This document shows positions 37,711 to 37,930 of a DNA stretch of 37,930 nt, piece by piece. This DNA comes from Betaproteobacteria bacterium (lineage in GTDB: Bacteria; Pseudomonadota; Gammaproteobacteria; Burkholderiales; Casimicrobiaceae). The stretch covers positions 1 through 37,930 of the forward strand of contig JACPUX010000014.1 of the NCBI GenBank assembly GCA_016192065.1, written 5' to 3'. A model generated the notes under the pieces. The model did no database searches, had not been told where the DNA came from, and worked only from the letters and a program-made list of their open reading frames with translations. Both the position numbers and the translations under genes were made by a program. The stretch's first letter is position 1, and each line of letters starts with the position of its first letter.

Positions 37711-37930
37711 GGTTCCCGGGGGGGCTGGACCTTTCCCCCGGCCCCCTTCCGGCGGAAGCGGGTGGTCGCGGTTCGCCGCTGGCGCGGCTCCGGCCCCATG
37801 GCCTGCGCTCCCTTCGGGCGGCCGTGCGGGTGGGGGAGAACCCTCCCCCCGGCCCCCTCCCCGGGGGAGGGGGTGAGTGTGGTTCGCGGGCTGTGCCCGC
37901 TCCGGTGGTTGGCCTGCGCCCCCTTCGGGC
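37711..37930. repeat. GC-rich 111-base tandem repeat with conserved hairpins
   Basis: Two copies lie upstream of mog, at about 37735-37819 and 37846-37930, offset by 111 bases; the second runs off the window. Both share the 13-mer CCCCCGGCCCCCT and a 21-mer end (20 of 21 match, 37799-37819 and 37910-37930). The first hairpin pairs CTTCC/GGAAG in copy 1 and CTCCC/GGGAG in copy 2. The second pairs GCCGC/GCGGC in copy 1 and GCGGG/CCCGC in copy 2, so the pairing is kept though bases differ. No gene is seen here. Confidence 0.7.

Overview
The window is a GC-rich bacterial chromosome segment that reads as a betaproteobacterium. The evidence is the unbroken tuf–S10–spc–alpha ribosomal supercluster, the form of the ribosomal proteins (for example InfA encoded between secY and rpmJ), the ispB/rplU-rpmA divergence and the pepA-holC-valS order. 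I cannot name the genus. There is no sign of phage, insertion sequence, CRISPR or plasmid functions; almost everything is housekeeping.

Positions 1-14166 hold the 3' end of tuf, then rpsJ-rplC-rplD-rplW-rplB-rpsS-rplV-rpsC-rplP-rpmC-rpsQ (S10 operon), rplN-rplX-rplE-rpsN-rpsH-rplF-rplR-rpsE-rpmD-rplO-secY-infA-rpmJ (spc operon), and rpsM-rpsK-rpsD-rpoA-rplQ (alpha operon). All are on the + strand and tightly spaced, ending at a strong intrinsic terminator. A good sigma70 promoter (TTGCGG-17-TAAAAT) and a hairpin-rich leader lie just before rplN. Several other intercistronic gaps carry hairpins without a T-tract.

Positions 14279-17253 hold galE (+), tRNA-Pro(CGG) and ispB (-), then rplU-rpmA (+) from a near-consensus promoter, closed by a terminator. 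Positions 17279-21078 hold lptG-lptF (-), the inner-membrane part of the LPS export machine, divergent from pepA (+). pepA is followed by holC, an unrecognised Pro/Ala-rich protein, valS and an MFS exporter (+, to 26678).

Positions 26679-30227 (-) hold a DEAD-box RNA helicase (RhlE type) followed three bases later by a molybdopterin oxidoreductase. Divergent from these is typA/bipA (+), then a small PilZ-domain protein. Positions 32762-34817 (-) hold a LytTR response regulator and its LytS/AlgZ-type histidine kinase, overlapping by 32 bases. rmuC and mtfA (+) overlap by one base, and mog (-) is convergent with them. The last 200 bases hold a GC-rich repeat of 111-base period whose hairpins are kept by compensatory changes.

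Most of the window serves ribosome building, protein synthesis and secretion (ribosomal proteins, SecY, IF1, RNA polymerase alpha, ValS, BipA, helicase) and envelope maintenance (LptFG, IspB, GalE). I found no clear new defence or mobile system. The most interesting leads are RNA-level: a possible pseudoknot over the rplN ribosome binding site, covarying hairpin repeats at the 3' end, and recurrent hairpins between ribosomal genes.
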